From NCBI RefSeq assembly GCF_014653275.1, contig NZ_BNAL01000029.1, positions 1 to 33,980 on the forward strand: a stretch of DNA of 33,980 nucleotides, written 5' to 3'. A program made the position numbers and the translations under genes. This stretch comes from Deinococcus piscis (GTDB lineage Bacteria > Deinococcota > Deinococci > Deinococcales > Deinococcaceae). This document shows, one piece after another, positions 1 to 9,893 of the stretch. Below the pieces are notes generated by a model. It did no database searches and was not told the origin of the DNA. It saw only the letters and a list, made by a program, of their open reading frames with translations. Position 1 is the stretch's first letter. Every line of letters begins with the position of its first letter.

Positions 1-333
1 AAGCCGCCCTGCTTCATATTTTTCTGCGATCCAGACAACGTTTCCTTCAACCTGTCAGGTACTGAGGCAGACGGGTACAGTTCTGCAAGAGAGCGAAGAG
101 ACATAGACTCGCTTGGACCTGATCTCCATTTGCCGGATGCCCCCTAAGATTCTGGGACTCCCGCACTTTGGTAGACACGGCGCAGCAGCTCTTAAGGCGG
201 GAGGAGTCAGTCGCTGCGGCGGCAAGTGTTCTTTGGGAAGCAGCCAATTTCAAATCATTTTTCGTGCATTGTCCGGGCTGTATACACGGCCCATGAAACA
301 AATCGGTGGGCGGACAAGTCAGGGAAGTGGCCG
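1..333. other. Gene-poor stretch at window start
   Basis: I find no convincing gene here. The open frames on both strands are short, lack a plausible start signal, and encode proline-, serine- and cysteine-rich strings typical of chance frames in GC-rich DNA. An open frame in phase with the downstream gene runs back to about 113, but it has no start signal, and the promoter at 340-368 lies inside it, so I treat it as untranslated. A short string around 167-178 resembles the D-arm of a leucine tRNA, but no cloverleaf can be built around it. Confidence 0.5.
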
Positions 334-368
334 CATATTTTGCATATGGGGGCTACGGCTCTTATACT
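334..368 (+). promoter_or_regulatory. Sigma-70-type promoter with inverted repeat over the -35
   Basis: TTGCAT at 340-345 and TATACT at 363-368 are separated by exactly 17 bases, giving a near-consensus vegetative promoter, the best -35/-10 pair in the window. An inverted repeat, CATAT-TTTGC-ATATG (334-348), overlaps the -35 and could be an operator. Transcription would start near 375, leaving a leader of about 11 bases. Confidence 0.6.
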
Positions 369-385
369 GCCCGGACGGAGGAACA

Positions 386-820
386 ATGACCTACAAAAGA
401 CTAAGTGAGCAGGTTCAGGAACTGACCAACGCCCAGCGCAGCGATACATTTGTGCGCCAATTCCGTGAAGCGGTACGCCAAGGCAACTTCAAAGCGATTT
501 ATCTGCCTGGTGAACGCTTTACCCTGCCCAAACAGTACACGCGGCGCGGCAAAAGCGGCACCTATCAAAAAGACACCAAGGAAATGCTCTTTGAACACAC
601 CCCCAAGTTTGAGCGGTGGTTCGAGGACATGAACCGTGAGCTGGCGGTCAGCCGCAAAGGCGGCAGCATTAAGGCCACCGTCGAAACTGTGGAGGCCGGT
701 CTGGTGGACTTTGAGGCTCTGGCCCGCGAAACCCAGCAGAAGATGCAGGCCAGCTTTGAAAAAGGTCAGGCCCTGGGCAAGTCCCGCTCCAAGCAGCCTG
801 CGCCCCGCCGCCGCAAGTAA
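386..820 (+). CDS. Conserved-looking hypothetical protein, 144 aa
   Basis: I do not recognise this protein beyond the impression that it is a Deinococcus-type hypothetical. The start ATG is chosen because GGAGGA at 377-382 sits just upstream and the promoter ends at 368. The product is small and basic, with many Lys/Arg residues spread throughout and a Lys/Arg/Pro C-terminus that ends PRRRK. It has no signal peptide or membrane segment. Charged helical stretches dominate (residues 1-30 and 80-130). A basic tail of this kind is compatible with nucleic-acid binding, but that is inference from composition only. The gene stands alone: it has its own promoter and is closed by a hairpin terminator about 20 bases after the stop. 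The strong promoter suggests appreciable expression. Confidence 0.75.
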   Translation: MTYKRLSEQVQELTNAQRSDTFVRQFREAVRQGNFKAIYLPGERFTLPKQYTRRGKSGTYQKDTKEMLFEHTPKFERWFEDMNRELAVSRKGGSIKATVETVEAGLVDFEALARETQQKMQASFEKGQALGKSRSKQPAPRRRK

Positions 821-839
821 GCCCTGCGCCGAAGGACAT

Positions 840-864
840 TCCCCGCCCAGCGCGGGGATTTTTT
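840..864 (+). terminator. Rho-independent terminator
   Basis: TCCCCGC (840-846) pairs with GCGGGGA (852-858) across a 5-base loop and is followed by a run of six T. It lies directly after the unknown gene ending at 820. Confidence 0.9.
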
Positions 865-957
865 GTGCGGTGGATTTTGTGTGCTGTGGCAGAGGTGCTG
901 CCCGGTGCAGAGCCGAGAGGGCAGCGCCTCATCTGGCAGCGCTTAGGGCCAGCGGCG

Positions 958-963
958 TATTCT
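958..963 (+). promoter_or_regulatory. -10 box for leaderless gmk transcript
   Basis: TATTCT is followed by 7 bases and then the gmk ATG at 971. No Shine-Dalgarno is present, so the message probably begins at or next to the start codon. Confidence 0.6.
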
Positions 964-970
964 GAGGGCC

Positions 971-1651
971 ATGAATGAAGTGCCTCCGCCACCGCCCACC
1001 GCCCCCCAACCCACTCCCGGCCTGCTGCTGGTGATCACTGGCGCGTCCGGCGTGGGCAAGGGCACGCTGCGGGCGGACTGGCTCAAGGACCAGGACGTGT
1101 TTTATTCGACTTCCTGGACCACCCGCGCCCCACGCGAAGGCGAGCGCGAGGGCGTGGACTACGTCTTTGTAGACCGTGAGACTTTCATGGACCACATCGC
1201 ACGCGGCGAGTTTCTGGAGCACGCCGAGTTTGTGGGCAATCACTACGGGACACCGCTCGCGCCCATCCGCGACGCCATAGCAAGCGGAAAGGATGTGGTG
1301 CTGGAGATTGAGGTCGAAGGTGCCCGGCAGGTGCGTGAACGCCTGGGCCGCGAGGCCGTGATGATCTTTATCATGCCGCCGAGCCTGGAGGAACTGCGCC
1401 GCCGCCTGGAAGGGCGCGCTACCGAGACCCCCGACCGCATCGAGAAGCGCCTGGCGCGCGCCGAGGTGGAGATGGGCCAGACCAGCATGTTCGACTATGT
1501 GGTGGTCAACGACGACCTGGAGCGGGCTGTGGCGGACCTGCATGCCATTCAGCAGGCCGAGCGCTGGCAGCGGACAGGCCAGGCTTCTGAGGAGCCGCAG
1601 GCCCTCCGCGCAGAGCAGCTCCGCACCCGCGTCCCAGAGGCAGGACAATGA
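971..1651 (+). CDS. gmk: Guanylate kinase
   Basis: Guanylate kinase phosphorylates GMP (and dGMP) to the diphosphate with ATP, an essential cytosolic step in GTP synthesis and guanine salvage. The P-loop GASGVGKGT is at residues 24-32. The GMP-binding core follows: TTRAPREGE (50-58), GVDYVFV (61-67) and [16 protein letters not shown] (80-95). The Arg-rich lid is around 140-160. At 226 aa it is slightly longer than typical bacterial Gmk because of a Pro-rich N-terminus of about 17 residues and a C-terminal tail of about 25 residues. The start is fixed by the -10 box 7 bases upstream. The stop overlaps the start of the macro-domain gene as ATGA (1648-1651), so the two are probably translationally coupled. 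Confidence 0.96.
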   Translation: MNEVPPPPPTAPQPTPGLLLVITGASGVGKGTLRADWLKDQDVFYSTSWTTRAPREGEREGVDYVFVDRETFMDHIARGEFLEHAEFVGNHYGTPLAPIRDAIASGKDVVLEIEVEGARQVRERLGREAVMIFIMPPSLEELRRRLEGRATETPDRIEKRLARAEVEMGQTSMFDYVVVNDDLERAVADLHAIQQAERWQRTGQASEEPQALRAEQLRTRVPEAGQ

Positions 1652-2181
1652 CTCCGGCCAGGGAGCGCCTGAGCCTGGTGCAGGGCGACATCACCCGGCA
1701 GCAGGTAGACGCCATTGTGACCGCGGCCAATGCAGCCCTGCGCGGAGGCGGGGGCGTGGACGGTGCAGTCCACAGTGCCGCTGGCCCTGAGCTGCTGGCG
1801 GCGCTAAGGCCCATCGGGGGCACGCCTACCGGCACCGCTGTGCTGACCCCCGCCTTCCGGCTTGAGGAGCGCGGAGTACGCTGGGTGATTCATGCCGTTG
1901 GCCCCGTCTGGCACGGCGGCACACATGGCGAAGCGGAAGCCCTGGCCGGTGCTTACCGCCAAAGCCTCGACCTGGCAGCAGAAGCGGGAGCGCAGAGCGC
2001 CGCGTTTCCCCTGATCAGCGCGGGGGTGTATGGCTACCCGCTGGAGCAAGCGCTGGACATTGCGCTGCGGACCCTGCTGGCAGGACTGGAGCAGCATCCT
2101 GGCCTGGAAGCCCGGCTGGTGCTGTTCGGGGAAGCCACCTATCAAGCAGGACGGGCCGCTTTGGAGCGGTTGCCGTCTTGA
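1648..2181 (+). CDS. Macro-domain protein, probable ADP-ribose / O-acetyl-ADP-ribose hydrolase
   Basis: This is a single macro domain of 177 aa, the size of the YmdB-type O-acetyl-ADP-ribose deacetylases. Visible family signatures are GDIT (13-16, adenine contact), an [16 protein letters not shown] segment (26-42, with the catalytic-loop Asn and Asp), HAVGPVW near residue 80, and SAGVYGYP near 125-132 (the phosphate-binding loop). Family members bind ADP-ribose and hydrolyse O-acetyl-ADP-ribose or remove ADP-ribose from proteins or nucleic acids. Which substrate applies here cannot be read from sequence. The usual VNAAN motif reads VTAAN, so the first Asn is Thr. The gene overlaps gmk by 4 bases and shares its promoter; a strong terminator follows. 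Confidence 0.9.
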   Translation: MTPARERLSLVQGDITRQQVDAIVTAANAALRGGGGVDGAVHSAAGPELLAALRPIGGTPTGTAVLTPAFRLEERGVRWVIHAVGPVWHGGTHGEAEALAGAYRQSLDLAAEAGAQSAAFPLISAGVYGYPLEQALDIALRTLLAGLEQHPGLEARLVLFGEATYQAGRAALERLPS

Positions 2182-2245
2182 GGGAGAGCCAAGAGCCCTG
2201 GGTCAGCCGTCCGTGTCATGTCGAGCAGAGCGGACAAAAGCCCAA

Positions 2246-2273
2246 AAAAAGGCCCCAACGAGAGGGCCTTTTT
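2246..2273. terminator. Bidirectional terminator between convergent genes
   Basis: AAAAAGGCCC (2246-2255) pairs with GGGCCTTTTT (2264-2273) across an 8-base loop. The A run on one side and T run on the other make it work in both directions. It would close the gmk-macro operon on the plus strand and the cyclophilin gene on the minus strand. Confidence 0.9.
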
Positions 2274-2316
2274 CTTTTGTTCTTTCTTGCTTATAGATTT
2301 CTGCTGCGCAGGAGAC

Positions 2317-3147
2317 TTACTGCGACTTGGTCAGAATCCGCACGCTGAGCAGGGTATCGGGCACCGCGCCTTCGACTGGGGTTTCACCGCCGCCGTCACT
2401 AGAGGCCGTGCGGGTCAGGCCATCCAGCGCACTCTGGCCGTCCACGACTTTGCCAAAGATGGTGTGGCGGCCATTGAGGAACTCGGTGGGTGCAAAAGTC
2501 ACGAAGAACTGGCTGCCGTTGGTGCCGGGGCCAGAGTTCGCCATTGCCAGCAGGTTGGGCTCGCTAAAGGTCAGGTTCTGGCGGATTTCGTCGGGGAACT
2601 GGTAGCCGGGGCCACCGCTGCCCCACTCTTCCTTCTTGGCCTCGTCTACGCTCAGGGGGTCGCCGCCCTGCGCCATAAAGCCGTCAATCACGCGGTGGAA
2701 GCGGGTGCCATCATAGAAATGGTTGCGGGCCAGCGCCACGAAGTTGTTGACCGTGACCGGCGCGTCCTTTTCCAGCAGGTCAATCAGGACCTGACCGCGT
2801 GAGGTGTCCAGCAGGGCGTAGTAGTCGGTGTTCTGCTGCAAGGCGCGGGCAGGCTGCTTGTCAAATGCCCGCACCGGCTCCTGGCTGAGCGGCTCCAGCG
2901 CCGTATAGCCAGTCGGTACTGCGCCGGGTTCAGTCACCGTAGGCGCGCTGGCGGCGGCTTCAGAGGCAGCCGCGCCCGAAGCACTCTCAGTGGTGCTGGC
3001 GCTGGTCGCGGCGCTGCTGGTCGTGGTTTCACTGGTGGTCACAGCGCTGGTGGTCGTGGTGGTCTTGGTCTGCTCCTGGCAGGCGCTCAAGGTGCCCAGG
3101 CCCAGCAGGGCAGTCAGCAAGAGCGCGGGGGTGTTGGCAACGTTCAT
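2317..3147 (-). CDS. Cyclophilin-type peptidyl-prolyl isomerase, lipoprotein
   Basis: This protein catalyses cis-trans isomerisation of prolyl peptide bonds and probably acts as an envelope folding helper. The N-terminus is a lipoprotein signal: a hydrophobic segment (8-19) then the lipobox LSAC with Cys23 as the lipidated residue. A long low-complexity Thr/Ser/Ala linker (about 27-70) should hold the enzyme away from the membrane. The cyclophilin domain fills about 105-276, with the [14 protein letters not shown] core carrying the catalytic Arg, then a [13 protein letters not shown] motif and the conserved [10 protein letters not shown]. The start is supported by a -10 box TACACT 8 bases upstream. 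It is probably transcribed alone and ends at the shared bidirectional terminator. Confidence 0.93.
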   Translation of the reverse strand: MNVANTPALLLTALLGLGTLSACQEQTKTTTTTSAVTTSETTTSSAATSASTTESASGAAASEAAASAPTVTEPGAVPTGYTALEPLSQEPVRAFDKQPARALQQNTDYYALLDTSRGQVLIDLLEKDAPVTVNNFVALARNHFYDGTRFHRVIDGFMAQGGDPLSVDEAKKEEWGSGGPGYQFPDEIRQNLTFSEPNLLAMANSGPGTNGSQFFVTFAPTEFLNGRHTIFGKVVDGQSALDGLTRTASSDGGGETPVEGAVPDTLLSVRILTKSQ

Positions 3148-3155
3148 CGGGTTCC

Positions 3156-3161
3156 AGTGTA
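3156..3161 (-). promoter_or_regulatory. -10 box for leaderless cyclophilin transcript
   Basis: Read on the minus strand, TACACT is followed by 8 bases and the ATG at 3147. There is no Shine-Dalgarno. Confidence 0.55.
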
Positions 3162-3243
3162 GCCATCCTCGGTGGGAGGCATGTTAAAGAGAAGCGGGGC
3201 GCAAGGGCCGTACCTCGCTGCACCCACACAGCCGCAAACAGAG

Positions 3244-4068
3244 TTAGAGAGAAGGCAGATAGCCTCTCAGCTGGCCCATCAGGTCGCGGGCCGTCAGGTC
3301 CAGCCGCACAGGCGACACACTCACAAAGCCGCGCTGCACGGCCCCGTAGTCGGTGCGTTCATCCTCTTCGGCGGGGGCGGTGCTGGTGCCTGCCACCCAG
3401 TGATATTCGCGGCCTTCGGGGTCCTGGCGCGAAATGATCTGGTCTTCCCAGCGGTGCATCCCCACCTCGGTCACCTGCACGCCCTGAAAAGCGGTGCCGG
3501 GGAAATTGACGTTCAGCAGGGTCCGGGGCGGCAGACCACGCGCCGCCACTTCAGCGGCCAGGCAGGCCGCGTAGGCTGCCCCGGCGCTGAATTCGTACTC
3601 GCCGTCAGGCCGGGCCTGCTGGCTAAAAGCGATGGACGGAATCCCCAGCGCCAGCCCCTCGATGGCAGCGGCCACCGTGCCGGAGTGGGTCAGGTCATCG
3701 CCCAGATTGGGGCCGATGTTGATCCCGCTGACCACCAGGTCTGGCCGCGCCAACAGATGGATGCCCAGCACCACGCAGTCGGCTGGAGTCCCGTCTACCC
3801 GGTAGGCTGGAATCTCTCCAAAGCCCGCCGCCGCCGTGTGCTTGAAGCGCAGCGGGCGGCGCAGCGTGATGCCGTGCCCCACGGCAGACTGCTCTACATC
3901 GGGAGCCACCACAAACACGTTGCCCACCTGCGCCAGTGCCAGCGCCAATGCCTTGATCCCCGGCGAGAAAATGCCGTCGTCGTTGGCCACCAAAATGGTG
4001 GGGCGAGCAGGGTCGGCGGGCTGAAAGCGGGGCAGGGTCACCTGGGGAGCAAGTGGGCTAGAAGTCAT
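3244..4068 (-). CDS. surE: 5'/3'-nucleotidase SurE
   Basis: SurE is a divalent-metal-dependent phosphatase that removes phosphate from nucleoside monophosphates and, in some species, short polyphosphate; it is linked to stationary-phase survival. The metal site is complete: NDDG (residues 29-32, Asp30 and Asp31), Ser61 in the EQSAVGHGIT loop, and Asn117 in SGINIGPN. At 274 aa it is near the usual 250-270, with an N-terminal extension of about 22 residues. AGGAAG lies just upstream of the ATG. It lies downstream of the YihY gene on the same strand, but a hairpin terminator sits between them, so it may have its own weak promoter or depend on read-through. Confidence 0.95.
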   Translation of the reverse strand: MTSSPLAPQVTLPRFQPADPARPTILVANDDGIFSPGIKALALALAQVGNVFVVAPDVEQSAVGHGITLRRPLRFKHTAAAGFGEIPAYRVDGTPADCVVLGIHLLARPDLVVSGINIGPNLGDDLTHSGTVAAAIEGLALGIPSIAFSQQARPDGEYEFSAGAAYAACLAAEVAARGLPPRTLLNVNFPGTAFQGVQVTEVGMHRWEDQIISRQDPEGREYHWVAGTSTAPAEEDERTDYGAVQRGFVSVSPVRLDLTARDLMGQLRGYLPSL

Positions 4069-4092
4069 GCTTCCTATCCTGCCATGCCAGCG

Positions 4093-4112
4093 AAAACGGC
4101 CCCGCAGGGCCG
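4093..4112 (-). terminator. Rho-independent terminator after the YihY-family gene
   Basis: On the minus strand CGGCCC and GGGCCG (4112-4107 and 4102-4097) form a 6-bp stem with a 4-base loop, followed by TTTT. It lies between the YihY stop (4136) and the surE start (4068). Confidence 0.7.
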
Positions 4113-4135
4113 CTTCAGTATCACCGCTCCTGTCC

Positions 4136-5341
4136 TCAGCGGCGCTTGGTGTAGAGCGTGCCCTTGTTGGTGTGCACGGTCACCCGCTTTTGGACCACCT
4201 GTTTCTTGCCGCCCAGGCCCAGGGCTTTGGTGAGCAGCAGGGCGGGTACGGCCAGCACGGCGCTCAGGGCATTCCACAGGGCACCTGCCACGCTGGGCAT
4301 CACCGGCTTGGGGGCCGACTGCTGCATGGTTAGCATCGAGTGGGGCTGCTCCATGCGGGTGGTGCGCTGCCAGGCCCGCTGGCGCTGCTGCGGCGACAGG
4401 GCACCGCCGGTTTCGGCAGCGTAGGCAATGGCGCGGGCTTCGCGGGGTGTCAGGTAGCCCTCTTCTTTGAGCTTGGCGCTCAGGTTGGCCTCACTGGACC
4501 CAAAATGCTTGGCGTAAGCGTAGGTCAGCTCGGCCCCGAAAAACAGAATCATGGAGTTGTAATAAATCCACAGCAGCAGCAGCACAATGGAGCTGGCCGC
4601 ACCGAAAGCACTGGTCGGCGCAAAGTTGGCAAAGTACCAGCTGATGATGATTTGCAGCACCGAGAACAGCACCGCCGTGATGGCTGCTCCCACCAGCACA
4701 TCGCGCCACTGCAACCGGACATTGGGCAGCACCCGGTAGATCACGGCGAACACGCCGGTCAGCAGCAGCGCACCCAGCAGCAGGGTGCCCAGTCGGGCCA
4801 GCAAGGCCCCCACGCCCCAGGCCTCTCCAAGTTGCTGGGCAATGGCCGACATATAGGTGTTCAGAGCGAAGAACAGCAGCATCACCACACCGAAGCCCAG
4901 CACCATCAGCAGACCGATACCCCGGGTCTTGAGTTGCCCCACAAAGCCGCCGCTGGCTTCATCTGGGACATTCCAGAGTTCGTTGAGCGACGCTTGCAGC
5001 TGAACGAACAGGTTGGAAGCGCCCCAGGCCAGTGCAGGCAAACCGACCAACAGGCTGGACGTAATGCCTTTGCTGGGGTCAACCTTGCCACCTTTGAGGA
5101 ATTCACCGATTTGCTCAGCGATTTTGGGGTCGACATTGGCAGCCAGGAAATCCACGATGCGCTGCTGGAAATTGGGGTCAGCCAGCAGACCGCTCATGAC
5201 GGCTATCGCCAGAATCAGCAGCGGCACCAGCGCAAAAATAGTGAAGTAGGTCAGGGCGGCAGCCAGGCGCGGCGCATTGTCCTTGCCAAAGGACGTGGTC
5301 GCCTCGCGCACCAACAGAGCAGTTTGGGGAACAGTGAGCAT
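4136..5341 (-). CDS. YihY/BrkB family inner-membrane protein
   Basis: This is a polytopic membrane protein of 401 aa in the YihY/virulence-factor BrkB family, once mislabelled ribonuclease BN. The molecular role of the family is not settled. Hydrophobic segments are visible near residues 30-50, 100-115, 140-165, 180-205, 215-235 and 250-280. The family-typical AALTYFTIFALVPLL stretch is near the N-terminus, and an SSIVLLLLWIYYNSMILFFGAEL stretch forms the last membrane segment. A charged cytosolic tail of about 100 residues with a basic end (KRR) follows. I chose the ATG at 5341 because the family begins there; upstream in-frame sequence is not conserved-looking. TAGACT lies 10 bases upstream (5352-5357), giving a near-leaderless message. 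Confidence 0.9.
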   Translation of the reverse strand: MLTVPQTALLVREATTSFGKDNAPRLAAALTYFTIFALVPLLILAIAVMSGLLADPNFQQRIVDFLAANVDPKIAEQIGEFLKGGKVDPSKGITSSLLVGLPALAWGASNLFVQLQASLNELWNVPDEASGGFVGQLKTRGIGLLMVLGFGVVMLLFFALNTYMSAIAQQLGEAWGVGALLARLGTLLLGALLLTGVFAVIYRVLPNVRLQWRDVLVGAAITAVLFSVLQIIISWYFANFAPTSAFGAASSIVLLLLWIYYNSMILFFGAELTYAYAKHFGSSEANLSAKLKEEGYLTPREARAIAYAAETGGALSPQQRQRAWQRTTRMEQPHSMLTMQQSAPKPVMPSVAGALWNALSAVLAVPALLLTKALGLGGKKQVVQKRVTVHTNKGTLYTKRR

Positions 5342-5443
5342 CTTGCTTCCCAGTCTAAACGTCCCGCCTGTTGAGCAGCACCGAAGCGCACTCACAGGCC
5401 GTTTAGGCTTGGCCCAGCCCAGCCCGCACGGCAAGCCCCTTGC

Positions 5444-5449
5444 TAGCCT
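5444..5449 (+). promoter_or_regulatory. -10 box for leaderless thioesterase transcript
   Basis: TAGCCT is followed by 8 bases and the ATG at 5458. No Shine-Dalgarno is present. Confidence 0.5.
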
Positions 5450-5457
5450 GGGAACAT

Positions 5458-5883
5458 ATGCGCTCCATCCCCGAACAGCACCGCGAAACCCTGACCATCA
5501 CCGTGACGGATGACATGACCGTGAACTTTACCGAGCTGGGGCCGCTGCACCCGGTCTACTCCACCTACACCCTGGCCAAGCACTTTGAGGAAGCGGGGCG
5601 CAAGCTGCTGCTGCCCTTTCTGGAGCCGGGCGAGGACAGCATCGGGATTCAGGTAGAAACATTTCATACCGGCTCGGCGCTGCCGGGCATGCAGGTGACG
5701 GTCACGGCCACTGTGCAGGAGGTGAGTGGCCGCCGCATCGTGTGTGCACTGCACGCCGTGAGCAGCTTGGGAGACGACATCGGGCACGGGACCGCCAGCC
5801 AGCTGGTGCTGCCCGCAGAGAAAATCAGAGCCGGTTTTGAGGCGCTGCGTGAGCGCTTCGCGGCCAGCCAACGGTCTTCCTGA
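5458..5883 (+). CDS. Hotdog-fold thioesterase (FlK-like)
   Basis: The 141-aa product looks like a single hotdog-domain thioesterase of the group that includes fluoroacetyl-CoA thioesterase FlK. Visible features are an early hydrophobic/aromatic segment ending in [14 protein letters not shown] (the helix of the hotdog), [18 protein letters not shown] (central strands with the conserved His), and a C-terminal strand-rich half with [10 protein letters not shown]. Such enzymes hydrolyse small acyl-CoA thioesters; the natural substrate here is unknown, and fluoroacetate detoxification is not implied. An in-frame TTG lies 6 codons upstream, but the ATG is preferred because it follows a -10 box by 8 bases. 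A malic-enzyme gene with its own -10 box follows 41 bases later. Confidence 0.75.
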   Translation: MRSIPEQHRETLTITVTDDMTVNFTELGPLHPVYSTYTLAKHFEEAGRKLLLPFLEPGEDSIGIQVETFHTGSALPGMQVTVTATVQEVSGRRIVCALHAVSSLGDDIGHGTASQLVLPAEKIRAGFEALRERFAASQRSS

Positions 5884-5911
5884 GCAGCAGACCAAGCTGA
5901 CGCGACTCAAC

Positions 5912-5917
5912 TATGCT
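5912..5917 (+). promoter_or_regulatory. -10 box for leaderless malic enzyme transcript
   Basis: TATGCT is followed by 7 bases and the ATG at 5925. The ATG at 5913 falls inside this box, which argues against it as the start. Confidence 0.6.
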
Positions 5918-5924
5918 GTGGGGC

Positions 5925-7694
5925 ATGTCCAGCCCCAACCAACTGACCCGCTACTACGACATCAAACGTGACGAGAACGGACAGCGCTACGTCGCAGTCC
6001 ATGTGACCGGCTTTCCCCTACTTCAAATCCCGTTGCTGAACAAATCCACCGGATTCTCGCGCGAGGAGCGCCGCGCCCTGAATATCGAAGGGCTGGTGCC
6101 CCCACACACCAGCACCATGCAGGAGCAGAAGACGCGCACCTACAATTCTTACCTCAAGCAGACCAGCGACTTTGGCCGCCACGAATTCCTGCGCGCCCTG
6201 CAAGACCGCAACGAAGTGCTGTTCTACGCGCTGCTGCTGGACCACCTGGAAGAAATGCTGCCAATTCTCTACACGCCCACGGTGGGCGAAGCGGTCAAGA
6301 ACTTCTCGGACATTTACCGCTATCCGCGCGGGCTGGCCGTGAGCACCGACGACATTGAGCATGTGGACGAAGTGCTGGACAACGTGCCCCTGAACGACGT
6401 GCGAATGATCGTGGCCACCGATTCCAGCGCGATTTTGGGCATTGGGGACCAGGGCTTTGGGGGCATGGCGATTTCGATTGGCAAGCTGAGCCTGTATGTG
6501 GCGGGCGGCGGCCTGGGCCTGGACAAGACCCTGCCGGTAGAGCTGGATGTGGGTACAGACCGCGAGGACCTGCTGGCCGACCCCTTGTACCTGGGTCAGC
6601 ACCACCGCCGCCTGACGGGCCGGCAGTACGACGAGTTTCTGGACCGCTTTGTGGAAGCAGTGGCGGAGCGCTACCCACAGGCGATTATTCAGTGGGAAGA
6701 CTTTTCGCGGGGCACGGCGTTTCATGTCCTGGAGCGTTACCGCCGGGTGATTCCGTCCTTTAACGACGACATTCAGGGCACTGGCGCGATGGCGGTGGCT
6801 GGGCTGATTCGGGCCGCACAAATCAAGGGTGAGCGGCTCTCAGACCAGGTGTTCGTGGTGGTGGGCAACGGCGCAGGCGGCATCGGCGTGGCGGGCATGA
6901 TTCGCCAGGGCCTGCTGCGCGAGGGCCTCAGCGAGGAGCAGGTGCGCGAGCGGCTGTTCGTGGTGGCCCGCACCGGCCTGATGGTCGAGGGGCTGGGCTA
7001 CGAAGTGGACGCCTTCCAGCAGGCATTTATTCAGCCGCGCAGCGCTGTGGAGAGCTGGACCCTGGCCGGTGAGCAGCCCACCCTCCTAGAAACGGTGCAG
7101 AATGCCCGCGCCACCGCCATTTTGGGGCTGACGGGCGCAGCGGGCCTGTTCGGGGAGGAACTGGTGGCAGCCATGCAGGCGCACACCAAGCGGCCCATCA
7201 TCTTTCCGCTGTCCAACCCCACCAGCCACATCGAGGCGCACCCCGCCGACCTGCTGCGCTGGACAGATGGCTGGGCGATCATCGCCACTGGCAGTCCTTT
7301 TCAGCCGATTGAGTATGGCGGGCGCGAGTACCGCATCGGCCAGGGCAACAATGCCTTTATCTTTCCGGGGTTGGGCTTTGGAGCCGTGATGAGCCGCGCC
7401 CGCGAAATCACCGACAGCATGGTGATGGAAGCGGCGCAAACCCTGGCCGACTGGACCGCTCAGCACGCTGGCCCAGACGCGGTATTTCCTGCGGTGAGCC
7501 AGCTGCGGACCGTCAGCGAAGAAGTGGCCGTGCGGGTGGCCCGGCAGGCCATCACCGAAGGCGTCAGCGCCGAGCGCCGCATCCGCAACCTGTCGGACGA
7601 GGCCCTGGCGGAATTCATCCGGGCGCACCAGTGGACCCCGGAATATCTGCCCTTCCGCCGCGCCACCGACGCTGAATCAGCTCTGGGCCTGTAA
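5925..7694 (+). CDS. NAD-dependent malic enzyme (oxaloacetate-decarboxylating)
   Basis: Malic enzyme oxidatively decarboxylates malate to pyruvate with NAD(P)+ and a divalent metal, linking the TCA cycle to pyruvate. At 589 aa it is the large, MaeA/SfcA-like form. Catalytic Tyr116 lies in [12 protein letters not shown], and Lys187 in ISIGKLSLY is the expected general base. Metal ligands are Glu258-Asp259 (QWEDF) and the Asp pair in FNDDIQGT (280-286). The dinucleotide loop [11 protein letters not shown] (311-321) and a late [15 protein letters not shown] segment complete the fold. NAD over NADP is inferred from family size and similarity. The start at 5925 (MSSPNQ) is chosen because the -10 box covers the alternative ATG. 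The gene ends in a strong terminator. Confidence 0.94.
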   Translation: MSSPNQLTRYYDIKRDENGQRYVAVHVTGFPLLQIPLLNKSTGFSREERRALNIEGLVPPHTSTMQEQKTRTYNSYLKQTSDFGRHEFLRALQDRNEVLFYALLLDHLEEMLPILYTPTVGEAVKNFSDIYRYPRGLAVSTDDIEHVDEVLDNVPLNDVRMIVATDSSAILGIGDQGFGGMAISIGKLSLYVAGGGLGLDKTLPVELDVGTDREDLLADPLYLGQHHRRLTGRQYDEFLDRFVEAVAERYPQAIIQWEDFSRGTAFHVLERYRRVIPSFNDDIQGTGAMAVAGLIRAAQIKGERLSDQVFVVVGNGAGGIGVAGMIRQGLLREGLSEEQVRERLFVVARTGLMVEGLGYEVDAFQQAFIQPRSAVESWTLAGEQPTLLETVQNARATAILGLTGAAGLFGEELVAAMQAHTKRPIIFPLSNPTSHIEAHPADLLRWTDGWAIIATGSPFQPIEYGGREYRIGQGNNAFIFPGLGFGAVMSRAREITDSMVMEAAQTLADWTAQHAGPDAVFPAVSQLRTVSEEVAVRVARQAITEGVSAERRIRNLSDEALAEFIRAHQWTPEYLPFRRATDAESALGL

Positions 7695-7711
7695 AGCCTC
7701 CGTAGAAGACG

Positions 7712-7747
7712 AAAGCCCCTGCCCAGTTATCCAGGCAGGGGCTTTTT
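7712..7747. terminator. Strong bidirectional terminator
   Basis: AAAGCCCCTGCC (7712-7723) pairs with GGCAGGGGCTTT (7734-7745) across a 10-base loop, with a T run on the plus side. It ends the malic enzyme message and could also stop the convergent PspC-domain gene. Confidence 0.92.
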
Positions 7748-7786
7748 GTCGGCGGTAGGTCAGTCATTCCATTTAGCCTGCTGGAT

Positions 7787-8008
7787 TTACCCGGCTGGGG
7801 CCAGCACCCACAGCAGGACATACCCCAGCGCGACAAAAGGAACTGCGCCGGTCAGCAGACTTAGCGCCAGCACGGCCACACGCAGCAAGGTCAGGTCGGT
7901 GTGGGGCAGGTAGTGGCGCTGCAAACCGGCCACCACACCGGCCAGCAACTTGTGGCTCTCGTCACGGCGAAACTCACTTGTAGGGCTGGGCAGAGGCGCT
8001 CTTTGCAT
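7787..8008 (-). CDS. Small PspC-domain membrane protein
   Basis: This 73-aa protein consists of little more than a PspC domain. The N-terminal half has the family pattern FRRDESHKLLAGVVAGL followed by a short linker, and the C-terminal half has a long hydrophobic region (about 42-71) with the LLTGAVPFVALGYVLLWVLAP signature. In Gram-negative bacteria PspC senses membrane stress and works with PspA/B/F, but none of those partners is in this window, so a stand-alone envelope-stress role is inference. The TAGGCT box 6 bases upstream supports the ATG at 8008. pyrG lies upstream on the same strand, about 90 bases away. Confidence 0.85.
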   Translation of the reverse strand: MQRAPLPSPTSEFRRDESHKLLAGVVAGLQRHYLPHTDLTLLRVAVLALSLLTGAVPFVALGYVLLWVLAPAG

Positions 8009-8014
8009 ACCGGC

Positions 8015-8020
8015 AGCCTA
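8015..8020 (-). promoter_or_regulatory. -10 box for leaderless PspC-domain gene
   Basis: On the minus strand TAGGCT is followed by 6 bases and the ATG at 8008. Confidence 0.5.
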
Positions 8021-8099
8021 AACGGAGGCCCGGCCCGCCGCATCCTTCCAAAGGTGGAGGGAGTGCAGCAGGCCCGGCAAAATCCAGCAGAGATTCAGA

Positions 8100-9755
<1,656 letters not shown>

Positions 9756-9819
9756 GCTGAACTCCTTGGCTGGGAAGCGGGAGAGGAAAAAATGCGGGAA
9801 AATGACCCAGCAGCGCCGC

Positions 9820-9870
9820 CGGCTTTTTTGGTGAGGGGTCAGCGCGCAGGCGGACCCATAAAAAAAGCCG
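9820..9870 (-). promoter_or_regulatory. Long hairpin in the pyrG leader
   Basis: On the minus strand CGGCTTTTTT (9870-9861) is perfectly complementary to AAAAAAGCCG (9829-9820), with an inner GGGTC/GACCC stem (9857-9853 with 9840-9836). Its 5' arm overlaps the 3' arm and T run of the upstream terminator-like hairpin, so the two structures exclude each other. Confidence 0.55.
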
Positions 9871-9887
9871 TGGCGCTAGGCTCACGG
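9860..9887 (-). terminator. Terminator-like hairpin at the start of the pyrG leader (possible attenuator)
   Basis: On the minus strand CCGTG (9887-9883) pairs with CACGG (9872-9868), with a short inner GC stem, followed by C and seven T (9866-9860). It lies about 105-130 bases upstream of the pyrG start rather than after a gene, which is the position of an attenuator. Confidence 0.5.
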
Positions 9888-9893
9888 GGTTAT

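Noticed and set aside
152..260. A string like the D-arm of a leucine tRNA (TTTGGTAGACACG near 167-180)
   Set aside because: No acceptor stem, anticodon stem or T-arm with TTCGA/TTCAA in a paired context can be built around it.
3172..4233. A long plus-strand open frame opposite surE
   Set aside because: It mirrors the surE reading frame; the product is His/Gly/Gln-rich shadow sequence with no start signal, and surE on the other strand has all its catalytic residues.
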